Shown here piece by piece: positions 63,328 to 64,000 of a DNA stretch of 64,000 nt. The first letter of the stretch is position 1; each line of letters opens with the position of its first letter. The DNA is from Gimesia aquarii (GTDB lineage Bacteria; Planctomycetota; Planctomycetia; Planctomycetales; Planctomycetaceae), in assembly GCF_007748195.1 (NCBI RefSeq), contig NZ_CP037920.1, positions 2,543,501-2,607,500 of the forward strand, in the 5' to 3' direction. The notes under the pieces are model-generated. The model did no database searches. It saw nothing but the letters and a program-made list of their open reading frames with translations, and was not told the DNA's origin. The position numbers and the translations under genes are program-made.

Positions 63328-64000
63328 TTGACCACACATGATTCTTCACAACCAGTACAATTGTCAGACCTAGACAAGCATTATCAGAAATTGCTCAACA
63401 ACAACCTTTTGCAATGGAATAATGAGCGGATATTCTCGCGCTGCCTGGGAATTGGAGGTCAGGGGGTTGTTTATTTGAGTGCTCGCAAAGGGGCAGATGG
63501 GTTTAATATACCTGTTGCACTTAAATTGTTTTCTCCTAAGCGGTATGCGAGCAGCCAGGACTATCAAAATGAGATGGGGCGTATAGCTCAGGTTTCAGCC
63601 CGTGTAGCTCGCATCCAAGAAAATCATCTGGTTGCTGTTCAAAATTTCGTCAAACGAGATCACATTTATATCATGGAAATGGAATGGGTTGATGGATATG
63701 ACCTGCGCAGCTTGCTGACTCCAGCAACATTTAAACAGATCCGAGAACAAGTGACTTCGCGACGCTGGAAAAAAATCAATAGCAATGTTTTTACAAAAGG
63801 AGTTCAGCAACCAAGATTAAAACCGGGAGTAGCAGTTGCCATTCTTCGTGAATGTCTAGCGGCGCTGGCGGCTTTACATCGAAGCGATATTATCCACTGC
63901 GATATGAAGCCTGCGAATATTATGCTCAAACGTAGTGGAAATGCAAAGATCATTGATATTGGTTCGGCGATTGATTTGAACAACTTGCCTTCCAATCAAC
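63328..64000 (+). CDS. Ser/Thr protein kinase, N-terminal part (cut by window edge)
   Basis: 224 codons from TTG 63328 to the window end. GIGGQGVVYLSARKG is the Gly-rich loop, VALKLFSPKRYA holds the Lys, HCDMKPANIMLKR replaces the usual HRDxKPxN Arg with Cys, and IDIGSAIDL replaces DFG with DIG. Catalytic Asp, Asn and Lys are kept, so it may be active. A 20-residue insert (RRWKKINSNVFTKGVQQPRL) lies before the catalytic loop. The start is uncertain; other TTG codons lie downstream and the ribosome binding site is weak. Confidence 0.85.
   Translation, partial: MTTHDSSQPVQLSDLDKHYQKLLNNNLLQWNNERIFSRCLGIGGQGVVYLSARKGADGFNIPVALKLFSPKRYASSQDYQNEMGRIAQVSARVARIQENHLVAVQNFVKRDHIYIMEMEWVDGYDLRSLLTPATFKQIREQVTSRRWKKINSNVFTKGVQQPRLKPGVAVAILRECLAALAALHRSDIIHCDMKPANIMLKRSGNAKIIDIGSAIDLNNLPSNQ

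Overview
The window looks like a chromosome segment of a planctomycete, probably a Gimesia/Planctomyces-type member of the Planctomycetaceae. This is inferred from gene content, not from a marker-gene comparison. The clues are a giant secreted protein with the planctomycete-type N-terminal LEDRTLLA motif, a Cys-rich YTV-type wall protein, a tetrahydromethanopterin-type formyltransferase (Ftr/FhcD) in a bacterium, a secreted sulfatase, a PQQ-propeller protein, a BBP2-like barrel porin, SMP-30/esterase proteins, FHA and Ser/Thr-kinase signalling genes, and a set of pilin-like small proteins. Genes are mostly monocistronic or in pairs, with long leaders. No rRNA, tRNA, CRISPR array, insertion sequence or prophage was recognised.

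Layout. 1-8.4 kb: housekeeping genes on the minus strand (rho 5' part, coaE, polA, a DEAD-box RNA helicase), with one membrane-anchored coiled-coil protein on the plus strand. 8.9-22.6 kb: mixed metabolism and envelope genes: S9 prolyl oligopeptidase, sulfatase, a DUF2203-type protein, trpD, a HEAT-like secreted protein, a PQQ-propeller protein, crcB, a translationally coupled TIGR03546/TIGR03545-type pair, a metal-less M24-like protein and a CDF transporter. 22.6-33.3 kb: a barrel porin, then an 8.3-kb gene for a 2770-residue surface protein with near-identical cadherin/VCBS-like repeats, two dockerin-like calcium-binding segments and a zincin-like C-terminal part. 33.6-42.8 kb: DUF3467-type protein, sucA, Ftr, a FixL/FixJ-like two-component pair, surE and a MobA-like nucleotidyltransferase.

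43.2-49.0 kb is the most unusual region. A YTV-type protein built of 16-residue Cys-containing repeats is followed, convergently, by seven tandem minus-strand paralogues of about 107-116 residues. Each has one conserved pilin-like hydrophobic N-terminus, a variable loop and a conserved Cys-containing tail. Three of the spacers between them carry the same stem-loop, and two leaders carry a shared ~59-bp element. This is my best candidate for an undescribed surface-fibre system with built-in control of subunit ratios. No assembly ATPase or prepilin peptidase lies in the window.

49.6-64 kb: purU, a family-5 uracil-DNA glycosylase, an acidic-tailed membrane protein, an SMP-30/esterase fusion, a carbohydrate-binding-like secreted protein, a Nudix hydrolase, a PLP aminotransferase, a PknB-like kinase followed by an FHA-GAF-PP2C phosphatase, a DinG-like helicase lacking one expected Fe-S cysteine, a YbjN-like protein and the 5' part of another Ser/Thr kinase cut by the window edge.

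The genes suggest a heterotrophic, polysaccharide-processing, surface-attached lifestyle: sulfatase, esterase and porin for uptake, giant protein, YTV and pilin-like proteins for the cell surface, and Ftr and PurU for handling one-carbon formyl units.
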